A stretch of 64,000 nt of DNA from NCBI RefSeq assembly GCF_001424195.1, contig NZ_LMOO01000001.1, positions 374,256-438,255 on the forward strand. The letters run 5' to 3'. Numbering within the stretch: the stretch's first letter is position 1; each line of letters begins with the position of its first letter. Under the pieces are notes generated by a model, which worked only from the letters and a program-made list of their open reading frames with translations, did no database searches and was not told the origin of the DNA. This DNA comes from Cellulomonas sp. Leaf334. Lineage in GTDB: Bacteria; Actinomycetota; Actinomycetes; Actinomycetales; Cellulomonadaceae. Shown here piece after piece: positions 1 to 10,767 of this stretch. The position numbers and the translations under genes were made by a program.

Positions 1-1292
1 GCACGCCGACCCGTCCATGACGGTCGCGCGCCCGCGCAGCCAGGTCGCGATGACGCAGCCGGACAGCTCGCGGCCCCGGAACGGCGAGTTGACGCTCTGC
101 GTCGCCTGCTCCTCGGGCACGACCACCCGGCGGATGCCCGGGTCGACCAGCGTGAGGTTGGCGGGCTCCCCCACCGCGATGGGCCGACCGTGGTCGCTGA
201 CGCGGCCGATCCGGGCGGGGGTGGTGGACAGGACCCGCGCGACGTCCGCCCAGGTCATCCGGCCGGTGTCGACCATCGTCTCCTGCACCACCGAGAGCGC
301 CGTCTCCAGCCCGGTCATGCCGAACGCCGCCGCGCCCCACTCGCAGTCCTTGTCCTCGCGCGTGTGCGGCGCGTGGTCCGTGGCGACGATGTCGATCGTG
401 CCGTCGGCGAGACCCTCGCGGACCGCCTCGACGTCCCGCTGCGTGCGCAGGGGCGGGTTGACCTTGAACACCGGGTCGTACCCGCGCGCCAGCTCGTCGG
501 TGAGGACCAGGTGGTGCGGGGTGACCTCGGCGGTGACGTCGATCCCGCGGGACTTCGCCCAGCGGATGATCTCGACGGAGCCCGCGGTGGACAGGTGGCA
601 GACGTGCAGGCGCGAGCCGACGTGCTCGGCCAGCAGCACGTCGCGCGCGATGATCGCCTCCTCCGCCACGGCGGGCCAGCCCGCGAGCCCGAGCTCCGCG
701 GAGACGACGCCCTCGTGCATCTGGGCGCCCTCGGTGAGCCGCGGCTCCTGGGCGTGCTGGGCGATGACGCCGTCGAACGCCTTGACGTACTCCAGCGCGC
801 GCCGCATCACCACCGGGTCGTGGACGCACTTGCCGTCGTCGGAGAACACGCGGACCTGCGCCGCGGACTCGGCCATCGCGCCCAGCTCCGCCAGCCGCTC
901 GCCCTCGAGGCCCACCGTCACGGCGCCGACGGGGCGCACGTCCACCCAGCCGGCGTCGCGGCCGAGCCGCCAGACCTGCTCGACGACGCCCGCGGTGTCC
1001 TGCGTCGGGGTCGTGTTGGCCATCGCGTGGACCGCCGTGAAGCCGCCCATAGCGGCGGCGCGCGTGCCCGAACGGACGGTCTCGGCGTCCTCCCGGCCCG
1101 GCTCGCGCAGGTGCGTGTGCAGGTCGACGAGCCCCGGCAGCAGGACCAGCCCGCTGCCGTTGATGATCACCGCGTCGGCGCCGGCCTGCGCCTCGGCGTC
1201 GGCCCCGATCGCCGCGATCACGCCGTCGGCGAGCAGCACGTCGGTCGTGCCCTCGCCGAGCGGGCTGACGTCCCGCAGCAGGTAGTTTCTCG

Positions 1293-1296
<4 letters not shown>
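1..1296 (-). CDS. pyrC: Dihydroorotase, C-terminus beyond the window
   Basis: Third step of de novo pyrimidine synthesis: cyclises carbamoyl-aspartate to dihydroorotate in the cytoplasm. The GTG start (1296-1294) overlaps the pyrB stop by 4 bases. The frame stays open for 432 codons to base 1 with no stop, so the gene is cut by the window edge close to its expected end (family about 430-440 aa). The metal-binding HxH motif is visible in [11 protein letters not shown], near residue 60, followed by the substrate region [12 protein letters not shown]. It is the last visible gene of pyrR-pyrB-pyrC, so it should be controlled by the pyrR leader. Function is firm; only the C-terminus is unseen. Confidence 0.96.
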
Positions 1297-2944
<1,648 letters not shown>

Positions 2945-2975
2945 GCGCGCCGCGACGCGAGCCTCTCGCACCGTC

Positions 2976-4382
2976 TCACTCCCGAGCAGGGTCGATCGCC
3001 GCCGCGAGCACGGCGACCAGCAACGGGTGCACCACCTCGCCCGGCAGCGCCTCCAACGTGGCCATGACCCCGGCGAGCTCGTCAGGCAGCCCCTCGGTCA
3101 GCACGCGTCCCGCCAGCGACGGGTCCGGGGCGGCGGCGGGGCGTCCTCGCACGGCGTCGGCCGCGGCGGCCAGGGCCTCGACCAGCTCCTCGACGACCCG
3201 GTGGGTCACGGCCGTGACGGTCAGGTGCGCCGTGCGCGGCAGGACCGAGCCGTCCGGCTGGACCATCGCCGGCTGCGCCTGGAGCAGGAATCCCCGGCGC
3301 CGGACCTCGTCGACGAGCGTGAACGGGTCGACCTGCTCCTCGGTGGGCAGGGCGTCGTCCGCGGCGAGCGCGACCAGCGGTCCGGTGGGGGCGCCGACGA
3401 CCCGCAGCCCACGGACGGCACCGACCGCCTCGACCAGGCGACCGGTCGCCCGACGTGTGGTCGCGACGAGCTCGGCGAACCCGTCCGTGCCCAGCACCTC
3501 CAGCACCGCCCACGCCGCGGCCATCGAACCCGCACCCCGAGAGCCGAGCATCGTCGGGTTCACGACGGGGTACCCGGGCCAGGCGGTCGTCGCGAAGTAC
3601 TGGGCGTGGTGGCGCTCGCGGGCGCGGTAGAGCACGACGGAGGCACCCTTGGGGGCGTAGCCGAACTTGTGCAGGTCCGCCGAGATCGACGTGACCCCGG
3701 GGACGGCGAGGTCCCACGGCTCGTCGACGTCGCCCCACCACGGCAGCACCCAGCCGCCGACGCACGCGTCCACGTGGCAGGCGACCCCACGCTCCGCCGC
3801 ACCCGCCGCCACCTGGGCGACGGGGTCGACGACGCCGAACGGGTAGCTCGGTGCGCTCACGACGACGAGCGCGGTCCGCTCGTCGACGACGGCCAGGACG
3901 TCGGCAGCCGACGGTGTGCCGGTCACCGGGTCGACCGGGACGGGGACGACGTCGAGGTCCAGGTAGTGCGCCGCCTTGTGGAACGCCGGGTGCGCGGTGG
4001 TGGGCAGGACGAGCGTCGGCCGGGCGTGCGTGCGCCCCGGGTCGGTCGCGCGCCACAGGTCGCGGGCCGACTTCACCGCGAGCATGCACGACTCCGTGCC
4101 GCCGGACGTGACGGACCCGACGGTGCCCTCGTCGCCGTGCAGGACGTCGCGGGCGAACGCGACGATCCGCCGCTCGAGCGCCGCGACCGACGTGAACGTC
4201 GTCGGGTCGAGCCCGTTCACCGGCAGGAACAGCCGGACCGCCTGCGCGGCCACCTCGTCCAGGTCCGGGCGGCCGGGGTCGTAGACGTAGGACAGCACCC
4301 GCCCGCCGTGCGTCGGAGGGTCCGCGGCGCGCAGGGCGACCAGGTCGGCCAGGACGTCGTCGGTCGGGCGTCCGGTGCTCAT
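2976..4382 (-). CDS. Sphingosine-1-phosphate-lyase-like PLP-dependent decarboxylase
   Basis: A group II PLP-dependent decarboxylase of 468 aa. The phosphate-binding TSGGTES is at 92-98, the cofactor Asp is in HVDAC at 203-207, and the Schiff-base lysine is Lys239 in TSISADLHKFGYAPKG. This last motif, with the preceding WDLAVPGV, is close to eukaryotic sphingosine-1-phosphate lyase rather than to glutamate or aromatic amino acid decarboxylases. The open frame continues upstream past 4382, but family similarity begins at MSTGRP, so the ATG at 4382 is chosen. It starts 2 bases after the stop of the transporter gene, implying one mRNA. The substrate is unknown: a phosphorylated long-chain amine is possible, a plain amino acid is not excluded. 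Confidence 0.8.
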   Translation of the reverse strand: MSTGRPTDDVLADLVALRAADPPTHGGRVLSYVYDPGRPDLDEVAAQAVRLFLPVNGLDPTTFTSVAALERRIVAFARDVLHGDEGTVGSVTSGGTESCMLAVKSARDLWRATDPGRTHARPTLVLPTTAHPAFHKAAHYLDLDVVPVPVDPVTGTPSAADVLAVVDERTALVVVSAPSYPFGVVDPVAQVAAGAAERGVACHVDACVGGWVLPWWGDVDEPWDLAVPGVTSISADLHKFGYAPKGASVVLYRARERHHAQYFATTAWPGYPVVNPTMLGSRGAGSMAAAWAVLEVLGTDGFAELVATTRRATGRLVEAVGAVRGLRVVGAPTGPLVALAADDALPTEEQVDPFTLVDEVRRRGFLLQAQPAMVQPDGSVLPRTAHLTVTAVTHRVVEELVEALAAAADAVRGRPAAAPDPSLAGRVLTEGLPDELAGVMATLEALPGEVVHPLLVAVLAAAIDPARE

Positions 4383-4384
4383 GG

Positions 4385-5776
4385 TCAGGTCTCCTTCGAC
4401 GGGACGACGGACGCGTCGACGACGGCCTCCGACAGCGGGTAGCGGGCCAGGGGCAGCAGGCTCAGGAACGCCAGCACCGCGGGCAGGACGGAGAACGAGA
4501 CGACGATGCCGGTGAGGGCCGAGGCAGGCTGCGCCACCACCGCGTCGCCGGTCCGGGACACGAAGCCGGTCACGGCGAGCATGGCGAGGACCAGCGTCGG
4601 CCCGAGCGCGAGCCCGGCGGTCTCCCCCGCCGTCCAGACGCCGCCGAGGACCCCGGCCCGGTCGACGCCACGGTCCCGTGCGTCGACGGCTGCCACGTCG
4701 GGCAGCATCGCCAGCGGGTACAGCTGCATCCCCGCGTAGGCGAGACCGGCCAGGGCGACCGACACGTACACCCAGCCGCCGGGCGCCCACCGCATGGGCA
4801 GCAGGGAGAGCGCGGCGACGGCGAACAGCGTCGTCGCCCCGACGAGCGCGGCGCGCTTCCCGATCCGGCGGCTGAGCCGCGTGGCCAGGGGCATCACCAG
4901 CAGCGCGGGAGCGACGAGCGCGGCGAACAGGAACGTCACCGCCCCCTCGGAACCGAGGGAGTAGGTGGCGACGTACTGGGCTCCGGCCAGCATCGCCCCC
5001 GTCGCCAGTGCCTGCAGCACGAACGTCGAGAGGAGGCGACGGAACGCGGGGAGCTCGCGCAGGCTCGCGAGCCCGAGGCGCAGGGCGTCCCCACGCCGCT
5101 CCGGGCGCGGGGCGACCGGTGCGGCCGCCGGGACGGCGATGCCGGCACGGCGAGGTGCACCCCACCAGGCCGCGAGCATGCCGAGCCCGATGACGAGCCC
5201 ACCCACCAGACCCATCACCGCGTACCCGGCACGACCGCCGCCGGCCGCGTCCCGGACGAGCGGACCACCCGCACCGAACGCGAGGATCGCGACGGCCAGC
5301 ACCGCGATCCGGGGAGCGAGCAGCCGCGTCCGGGAGTCGTAGTCGGGGGCGATCTCGGCCGGGAGGGCGATGTACGGCACCTGGAAGACGCTGAAGGCGG
5401 TCGCGGCCGCGACGAACGCGACGACGACCCAGACGGCCGCGGCAGGTCCGGTCAGCGCGGTCGGCGTCGTGAAGAGCGCGGCGAACAGGAGCGGGATCGA
5501 GACGGCACCGGCGAGGAGGAACCGCCGTCGGCTCCCGTGCCGGGCTGCGGAGACGTCGGACCGCGCCCCGATCAGCGGGTCGATCACCACGTCCCAGACC
5601 TTCGGAACCGTCACGACCAGGCTCGCGAGCCCGGCGGCCACACCGAGCGTGTCCGTCAGGTAGTAGGCGAGCACGAGGCCGGGCAGCGTCCCGAAGCCCC
5701 CCGTCCCGACGGAACCGAGCGCGTAGCCGACGACGGTGCGCCGCGGCAGCACCACGGGGACGGAGGTCGAGGTCAC
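4385..5776 (-). CDS. MFS_2 / GPH-type transporter
   Basis: Integral membrane transporter of 463 aa with about 12 hydrophobic segments. The N-terminal half has the signature of the glycoside-pentoside-hexuronide cation symporter family (MFS_2, relatives of MelB and animal MFSD2A): KVWDVVIDPLIGARSDVS then GSRRRF. The GTG start at 5776 is directly followed by divergent, probably regulatory DNA. The downstream PLP enzyme starts 2 bases after its stop, so transporter and enzyme probably act on the same or related compound. Sugar, glycoside or lysolipid-like substrates are all possible; sequence alone does not decide. Confidence 0.8.
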   Translation of the reverse strand: MTSTSVPVVLPRRTVVGYALGSVGTGGFGTLPGLVLAYYLTDTLGVAAGLASLVVTVPKVWDVVIDPLIGARSDVSAARHGSRRRFLLAGAVSIPLLFAALFTTPTALTGPAAAVWVVVAFVAAATAFSVFQVPYIALPAEIAPDYDSRTRLLAPRIAVLAVAILAFGAGGPLVRDAAGGGRAGYAVMGLVGGLVIGLGMLAAWWGAPRRAGIAVPAAAPVAPRPERRGDALRLGLASLRELPAFRRLLSTFVLQALATGAMLAGAQYVATYSLGSEGAVTFLFAALVAPALLVMPLATRLSRRIGKRAALVGATTLFAVAALSLLPMRWAPGGWVYVSVALAGLAYAGMQLYPLAMLPDVAAVDARDRGVDRAGVLGGVWTAGETAGLALGPTLVLAMLAVTGFVSRTGDAVVAQPASALTGIVVSFSVLPAVLAFLSLLPLARYPLSEAVVDASVVPSKET

Positions 5777-5825
5777 CGCGACATGATGACAGCCCGGTTG
5801 TCCCAGTCACCCGGATGCCACGTCA

Positions 5826-5839
5826 TCCCCGGCCGGGGA
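5826..5839. promoter_or_regulatory. Perfect 14-bp palindrome in divergent promoter region
   Basis: TCCCCGGCCGGGGA reads identically on both strands and is flanked by CGTCA on the left and, after two bases, TGACG on the right. It sits in the 81-base space between the divergent GPH transporter (start 5776) and the GGDEF-EAL gene (start 5858). It may be an operator for a dimeric regulator or a hairpin in the leader of the GGDEF-EAL mRNA. In GC-rich DNA short GC palindromes are not rare, so this is tentative. Confidence 0.35.
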
Positions 5840-5857
5840 CGTGACGATTCACCTCTC

Positions 5858-8155
5858 GTGCTCGGAACCGTTCCCGCGTGGGTCACCGTGCTGCAGCTGC
5901 TCGCTGCAGGGCTGGTCGCCGGCTTCTGCGCGCTCCAGTGGGTGTGGTGGCGTGGCGAGGTGCGACCCGCCAGCGCCGCGTGGTCGCTCGCCTGGTCGCT
6001 GGTCATGTCTCTGATCCTGCTGGCCGGCGGGTTGTACGCCCTGACGACGCCCGGGTCGGTGCGCGACGTCCTCGTCTTCGTCCAGGCGCAGCTCGTCGCG
6101 GCGTTCCTCGTCATGGCGATCCCCGCCACGCGCGCGATCGCGGGTGGACCCAAGATCCGCTACTGGCTCTGGGCGGCGATCGCCCTCTTCCTCGCCCGCG
6201 CCGGGCTGTGGTGGCTGCCCCTGGAGCAGTACATCCCGGACGCCGACGTCCTCGACGCCGTCCTCCTGCTCGTCCCGACGGCGGTCGTCGTGTCGTACGT
6301 GATCGTGGCTGTCGGCCGGACCCGGCTCACCGGTCTCGGCTCCCTCCTCGTCGTCGCCGGCGCGGAGTCGCTCGTGATCTTCACCGCGAGCGTCGTCGTC
6401 CGCGACCACACCATCGGCCCGATGCTCGGCGCGCTCTGGGCCATCCCGCTGGCTGTCGGCATCGAGGTGCTGGCTCTCAACCGGCTCCGGGACGCGCAGG
6501 ACGTCGCGGCCCAGCAGAACAGGATGCGCGACGCGCTCGCCCGCCTGGCCAACTCGGCGTGGTTCGTCAAGGACGCCGACGGGCTGCTGCTCACCGCCCG
6601 GGACGAGGCACGCACCATCCTGCGCGACCCGAGCATCGAGGGTTCGCTGCGCCCGATCGCCCGCGACCGCTTCGTCACCGAGCTGTTCTCCTCGGACAAG
6701 GTCGAGCACCCGCCGCAGGCCCGGACCTTCCTCATCGACCTCGCGCAGATCGTGTCGGCCGCAGCCGAGCGCTACCAGCTGGGCGAGCGCCTGCACGTCA
6801 CCGCCTTCGCCGACCCCCTGACCCGCCTGCCGAACCGGCGCGCCGTCGAGGAGCACCTCCTGGCGACGCTCGAGCGCGCGAACGTCGAGCGGACCCGCGT
6901 GTCGCTCATCTACTGCGACCTCGACGGGTTCAAGCGCGTCAACGACTCGTTCGGGCACGCGCACGGCGACGCCCTCCTCGTCCGGGTCTCCGACTACCTG
7001 CGCAACGCGCTCACGGAGTACGACTCCTACGTCGGACGGGTCGGCGGCGACGAGTTCGTCGTCGTGCTCGCCCGGGCACCCCAGGACGTCGACCTCGTCG
7101 TCATCGCCCGGTCCATCCGGGAGGGGTTCATCGACCGCAACGGCGGGAGCCGGCCCGCGCGGCTCACGGTCGGGGTCGCCACGTGGCTGCCGGGCGACAT
7201 CGTCGACGCCGACGCCCTGGTCCGGCACGCGGACACGGCGATGCTCGAGGCGAAGCGCTCCCGGTCGGGTTTCCGCGTCTTCGACCGCGCCCTGCGGCGC
7301 CGCGTCGAGGCCGAGCGTCACCAGCGTGCGGCCCTCGAGGCTGCCGTCGCGGACGGGCACTTCACGGCGTACTTCCAGCCGATCGTCGACGCGGAGACCC
7401 TCGAGATCGTCCAGGTCGAGGCGCTCGCGCGCTGGGACCACCACGGTCACCTGATCCTGCCCGCCGACTGGTTGGAGCTCGCCGAGGAGTCGGGGCTCAT
7501 CGTGCCCATCGGGCTCGAGGTGCTCCGGCAGGCCCGACGTGCCCTCGAGCGCTTCCAGATGCCCGTCTCCGTGAACATCGCGGCCCGGCAGCTGGCCGAG
7601 CCGGACGCGCTCGAGCAGATCGAGACCGCCTGGGGCGACGCCTTCTGGGAGCACCTCACGCTGGAGATCACCGAGAGCGCCCTGGTCCAGACGTCGTCCG
7701 CGGTCCCGGTGCTCTCCGAGCTGCGGGCACGCGGTGCCCGGATCGCGGTCGACGACTTCGGGACCGGCTACAGCTCGCTGGCCCGGATCGCGCGGCTGCC
7801 CGTCGACGAGCTGAAGATCGACCGGTCGTTCGTGCGGGACATGGGCACCGAGCGCGGCCGCGGGGTCGTCCGGGCGATCGTCGCGCTCGCGAGCACGCAC
7901 GGCCTGGCGGTCGTCGCGGAGGGTGTCGAGACGCCGCACCAGCTCACCGCCCTCGCCGAGATGGGTGTGACCCGCGTCCAGGGCAACTTCCTCGGCCGGG
8001 CTGCACCGAACCTGCCGGTCCGTGGTCCGCGTCCCTCCACCGGCGCGACCGCGATCGTGCCCGAGCGGGCCCGGCCGCTGCGGTCGATCGGCGTCCCCAC
8101 GCCGAACGCCAGCCGCGACGGCTCGCGGCTGGCGACGGTGCGTCGGCGCGGCTGA
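5858..8155 (+). CDS. Membrane-bound GGDEF-EAL protein (c-di-GMP synthesis/hydrolysis)
   Basis: About 765 aa. Residues 1-215 hold roughly seven hydrophobic segments without a recognised name, likely a membrane sensor. A GGDEF domain follows (TRLPNRRAVEEH, then intact GGDEF at 396-400), then an EAL domain with EAL at 521-523, DDFGTGYSSL, LKIDRSF and VVAEGVET. Both catalytic cores look complete, so it may make and degrade c-di-GMP; the net direction cannot be told. I choose GTG 5858 because the upstream in-frame ATG at 5783 lies 7 bases from the divergent start and adds non-protein-like residues. It is the only c-di-GMP enzyme in the window. PilB here carries an N-terminal domain of a c-di-GMP-binding family. 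Confidence 0.9.
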   Translation: MLGTVPAWVTVLQLLAAGLVAGFCALQWVWWRGEVRPASAAWSLAWSLVMSLILLAGGLYALTTPGSVRDVLVFVQAQLVAAFLVMAIPATRAIAGGPKIRYWLWAAIALFLARAGLWWLPLEQYIPDADVLDAVLLLVPTAVVVSYVIVAVGRTRLTGLGSLLVVAGAESLVIFTASVVVRDHTIGPMLGALWAIPLAVGIEVLALNRLRDAQDVAAQQNRMRDALARLANSAWFVKDADGLLLTARDEARTILRDPSIEGSLRPIARDRFVTELFSSDKVEHPPQARTFLIDLAQIVSAAAERYQLGERLHVTAFADPLTRLPNRRAVEEHLLATLERANVERTRVSLIYCDLDGFKRVNDSFGHAHGDALLVRVSDYLRNALTEYDSYVGRVGGDEFVVVLARAPQDVDLVVIARSIREGFIDRNGGSRPARLTVGVATWLPGDIVDADALVRHADTAMLEAKRSRSGFRVFDRALRRRVEAERHQRAALEAAVADGHFTAYFQPIVDAETLEIVQVEALARWDHHGHLILPADWLELAEESGLIVPIGLEVLRQARRALERFQMPVSVNIAARQLAEPDALEQIETAWGDAFWEHLTLEITESALVQTSSAVPVLSELRARGARIAVDDFGTGYSSLARIARLPVDELKIDRSFVRDMGTERGRGVVRAIVALASTHGLAVVAEGVETPHQLTALAEMGVTRVQGNFLGRAAPNLPVRGPRPSTGATAIVPERARPLRSIGVPTPNASRDGSRLATVRRRG

Positions 8156-8163
8156 CGGCTCGA

Positions 8164-9396
8164 CTACTGCTCGACGGCGTCCGGTGCGATGGCGGTCGAG
8201 ATGACCGACACCATGTCGTCCCAGAGCTGGTGCGGCTCGCCGCTGCGGGAGATGACGAGGTGCTCCGAGCCTCCCCAGAACGTCCAGACGACGCCCATCT
8301 GCGGGATCGAGGGCATCGGGGCGCCGTCCGCCCCGGCTGCCGAGAAGCCACGGACCACCGCGTCGTCGGTGATCTGCTCGACGGCCGCGCGCAGTGCGGG
8401 CGCGCGACCGCTCTCCTCGTAGAGGGCGAGCTGCGACTCCGGGGTGGTCAGGAAGCGGGTGACGAAGTCGGTGGCGTCCGCCGCGCGCAGGCTCCCGCTG
8501 TTGACGAACGCGCCCTGCACCCCCACGAACGGCTGCGCGGGGAGCGGGCCGGCCGGCGGCACCGGAAGCACGCTGATCTGCAGTCCCGCGTCGACGAACT
8601 CCCCCGTGTTCCACGGACCGGTGATGATGTACGGCGACTGCCCGGCCAGGAACGCCTCCTTGGCGACGTCGGCGGTGACGGTCGGACTCAGCACCCCTCG
8701 GTCCCCCAGCGCGGCGAGGTAGTCGGCGTACGCGTGGCCGGCGTCGCCGCCGAGCGCCAGCTGGTCCGAGTAGGAGCCGTCCTCGTTGGTCGCGAACACG
8801 GGCGCACCGAACGAGGTCTGCAGCGGGTACAGGTGGTACGGGTCGCTGGCCGCCTCGGTCTGCTGCACCAGGACCGGGTACGCGGAGACACCGCGGCGGA
8901 CCAGGTCCTCGCCCTGCGCGACCAGGCCGTCGAAGTCGGGCGGGGTGGTGGAGGCGAGGGCGTCGTTGCGCACGAGCGCGACGTTCTCGGTCGACAGCGG
9001 GACGCCGTACGTGACGTGGTCGTAGGCCATGGCCTCGACCCCCACGGGCACGAACGCCTCGGGGTCCGGCAGGTCGATCGCCAGGACCGTGCCCGCGGTG
9101 ACGAGCTGCCCCAGCCAGTCGTGCGCTCCGACGAGCACGTCCGGGCCCGTGCGACGGTCGACGGCCTGGGTGAACTCGTCGCGGATCGTCTCGTTGTCCC
9201 GACCGACGACGTGGACGGCGACCCCGGTCTCGGCCGTGTACCGCTCCCCGAGCAGCTCCAGCCCGGCGGTCCGCGACTCGTCCGCCCACACCGTGATCTC
9301 CGGGATGGCCTGCAACGGGTCCGGCTGGGCGGCCGTGCAGGCAGCGAGAGGCAGGAGCAGGGCGACGAGGGCGAGGGGACGGATGCGACGGTGCAT
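8164..9396 (-). CDS. Extracellular sugar-binding lipoprotein of an ABC transporter
   Basis: Type 1 substrate-binding protein of 410 aa, MalE-like. The N-terminus is a lipoprotein signal: MHRR, a hydrophobic run, and lipobox LAAC with the acylated Cys near residue 21. The mature part begins with ITVWADESR, then VDRRTGPDVLVGAHDWLGQL, and SPYIITGPWNTGEF, all typical of maltose/trehalose-type binding proteins. The ATG at 9396 has GGAG 9 bases upstream; the open frame extends further but into promoter DNA. No permease or ATPase genes adjoin it, so it depends on components encoded elsewhere. Upstream TTGCAG repeats suggest maltose-type repression. Confidence 0.88.
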   Translation of the reverse strand: MHRRIRPLALVALLLPLAACTAAQPDPLQAIPEITVWADESRTAGLELLGERYTAETGVAVHVVGRDNETIRDEFTQAVDRRTGPDVLVGAHDWLGQLVTAGTVLAIDLPDPEAFVPVGVEAMAYDHVTYGVPLSTENVALVRNDALASTTPPDFDGLVAQGEDLVRRGVSAYPVLVQQTEAASDPYHLYPLQTSFGAPVFATNEDGSYSDQLALGGDAGHAYADYLAALGDRGVLSPTVTADVAKEAFLAGQSPYIITGPWNTGEFVDAGLQISVLPVPPAGPLPAQPFVGVQGAFVNSGSLRAADATDFVTRFLTTPESQLALYEESGRAPALRAAVEQITDDAVVRGFSAAGADGAPMPSIPQMGVVWTFWGGSEHLVISRSGEPHQLWDDMVSVISTAIAPDAVEQ

Positions 9397-9482
9397 CGGG
9401 CACTCCGGGAGGTCGGTGGGTGGGCCCGTCGTCGGGCCGTCGTCGGCGACGCTAGGGGTCGACCCAGCCAGACCGCAACGCC

Positions 9483-9554
9483 TTGCAGCAAATTGCAGGG
9501 TCGGTTGCAGGCGCGGCACGCCCACGACCTGCATCTTCGCCCGCACGCTTGCAG
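9483..9554 (-). promoter_or_regulatory. TTGCAG repeat array, MalR-like operators
   Basis: Four TTGCAG hexamers occur at 9483-9488, 9493-9498, 9505-9510 and 9549-9554 upstream of the sugar-binding protein gene; on the gene's strand they read CTGCAA. Two are preceded by C, giving CTTGCAG. In Streptomyces, CTTGCAG/CTGCAAG repeats in amylase and malE promoters are tied to the LacI-family regulator MalR. I infer a MalR-type operator region; the promoter itself is not clearly seen. The first three are spaced 10 and 12 bases apart, about one helical turn. Confidence 0.6.
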
Positions 9555-9614
9555 CCACCGTCACCCGGATGGCGGCTCGAGACGCGAACCGGACCATCCG
9601 CCCGGTCCCGGACG

Positions 9615-9657
9615 CACCGACGCCCGCACACCGTCAGACGGTGCACGGGCGTCGGTG
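9615..9657 (-). terminator. Terminator hairpin downstream of nusB
   Basis: CACCGACGCCCG (9615-9626) and CGGGCGTCGGTG (9646-9657) form a perfect 12-bp stem, and the loop holds a second short stem (ACCGT/ACGGT). It lies 5 bases past the nusB stop and ends the aro-efp-nusB run. There is no U tract, which is common in actinobacteria. Confidence 0.8.
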
Positions 9658-9662
9658 TGACG

Positions 9663-10079
9663 TCAGGCGAGGAGGGTCGGCTTCAGGTCGACGATGCGTC
9701 CGAGCAGCCCGTTGACGAACTGCGGCGACTCGTCCGTCGACAGTGACCGCGCGAGCTCGACCGCCTCGTCGACCGCGACGGCGTCCGGCACGTCGTCGTT
9801 GAAGAGGATCTCCCACGTGCCCAGTCGCAGCAGGGCGCGGTCGACCGCGGGCATGCGGTCGATGGTCCAGCCGTGGGCGTGCGTCGCGAGCAGCTCGTCG
9901 ATGCGGTCCTGCTCGGCGATCACCCCTTCGACAAGGTCGACGGAGTACTGCGGCAGTGACGCCTCGGTACCGGGCTCGGCGATGCGGTCGGCGAGCAGAC
10001 CCACCGGGTCCACACCACGCTGGTCCGCCTCGAAGAGGACGTCGAGGGCCCGCTTGCGGGCCTTGGAGCGAGCACCCAC
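9663..10079 (-). CDS. nusB: Transcription antitermination factor NusB
   Basis: 138 aa, normal length. The N-terminus MGARSKARKRALDVLFEADQRG is the NusB RNA-binding Arg-rich helix, and RLGTWEILFNDDVPDAVAVDEAVELA is the conserved core. It binds boxA RNA with S10 (NusE) and supports rRNA transcription. It starts one base after the efp stop codon, so it is cotranscribed with efp. A strong hairpin follows its stop. Confidence 0.95.
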   Translation of the reverse strand: MGARSKARKRALDVLFEADQRGVDPVGLLADRIAEPGTEASLPQYSVDLVEGVIAEQDRIDELLATHAHGWTIDRMPAVDRALLRLGTWEILFNDDVPDAVAVDEAVELARSLSTDESPQFVNGLLGRIVDLKPTLLA

Positions 10080-10080
10080 C

Positions 10081-10644
10081 TCAGTCGTTCACACGGCCGA
10101 GGTAGCTCCCGTCCCGGGTGTCCACCTTGACCTTCGTGTTGGCCTCGAGGAACAGCGGGACCTGGATCTCGTAGCCGGTCTCCAGCGTCGCGGGCTTCGT
10201 GCCGGCGGACGAGCGGTCGCCCTGCAGGCCCGGCTCGGTGTACGTGACCTCGAGGACCACCGACGGCGGCAGCTCGACGTAGAGCGGGACGCCCTCGTTC
10301 GTCGCGACCATCGCGTTCTGGTTCTCCAGGAGGAAGTGGGCGACGTCGCCGACCGTGACCTCGGAGATGTGGATCTGGTCGTAGTTGTCCGTGTCCATGA
10401 ACACGAAGTCCGTACCGTCCTTGTACAGGTACTGCATGTCGCGCTTGTCGACGTTCGCCGTCTCGACCTTCAGGCCGGCGTTGAACGTCCGGTCGACGAC
10501 CTTGCCGGACAGGACGTTCTTCAGCTTGGTGCGGACGAACGCGCCACCCTTGCCGGGCTTGACGTGCTGGAACTCGATGACGGTCCACAGCTGGCCGTCG
10601 ATCTTCAGCACGGTGCCGTTCTTGAGGTCGTTGGTGGTCGCCAC
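10081..10644 (-). CDS. efp: Elongation factor P
   Basis: Relieves ribosome stalling at polyproline. Starting at GTG 10644 gives a 187 aa protein beginning [13 protein letters not shown], the normal EF-P N-terminus; the frame is open further upstream but gives no family similarity. An AGGAAG ribosome binding site precedes this GTG. The tip loop reads [10 protein letters not shown], with lysine at the position modified in other bacteria. No modification enzyme is encoded nearby. The window encodes several proline-rich proteins (PilT N-terminus, DUF349 protein, SecD), likely EF-P clients. Confidence 0.95.
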   Translation of the reverse strand: MATTNDLKNGTVLKIDGQLWTVIEFQHVKPGKGGAFVRTKLKNVLSGKVVDRTFNAGLKVETANVDKRDMQYLYKDGTDFVFMDTDNYDQIHISEVTVGDVAHFLLENQNAMVATNEGVPLYVELPPSVVLEVTYTEPGLQGDRSSAGTKPATLETGYEIQVPLFLEANTKVKVDTRDGSYLGRVND

Positions 10645-10767
10645 GATCGTCGCTTCCTGTCGAGTGAGTTCTGTGCGGTCCACGCGCGGGCGCGACACCC
10701 GAGGGTGTGCGCGGCGTCTAGGGCCGCAGACCGCCGACCATCGTACCGTGCGACAGCCGCGGCACCG

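Noticed and set aside
2976-5810. Apparent 944-codon fusion across the transporter and PLP enzyme
   Set aside because: The first half is the transporter in a wrong frame; the PLP enzyme begins at 4382.
5783-5857. ATG 5783 as the GGDEF-EAL start
   Set aside because: Lies 7 bases from the divergent start, adds residues unlike a membrane protein, and covers a palindrome; GTG 5858 preferred.
5878-9660. 1260-codon plus-strand open frame
   Set aside because: Arg/Pro/Gly-rich, antisense to the sugar-binding gene and out of frame with the GGDEF-EAL gene; a GC-rich shadow frame.
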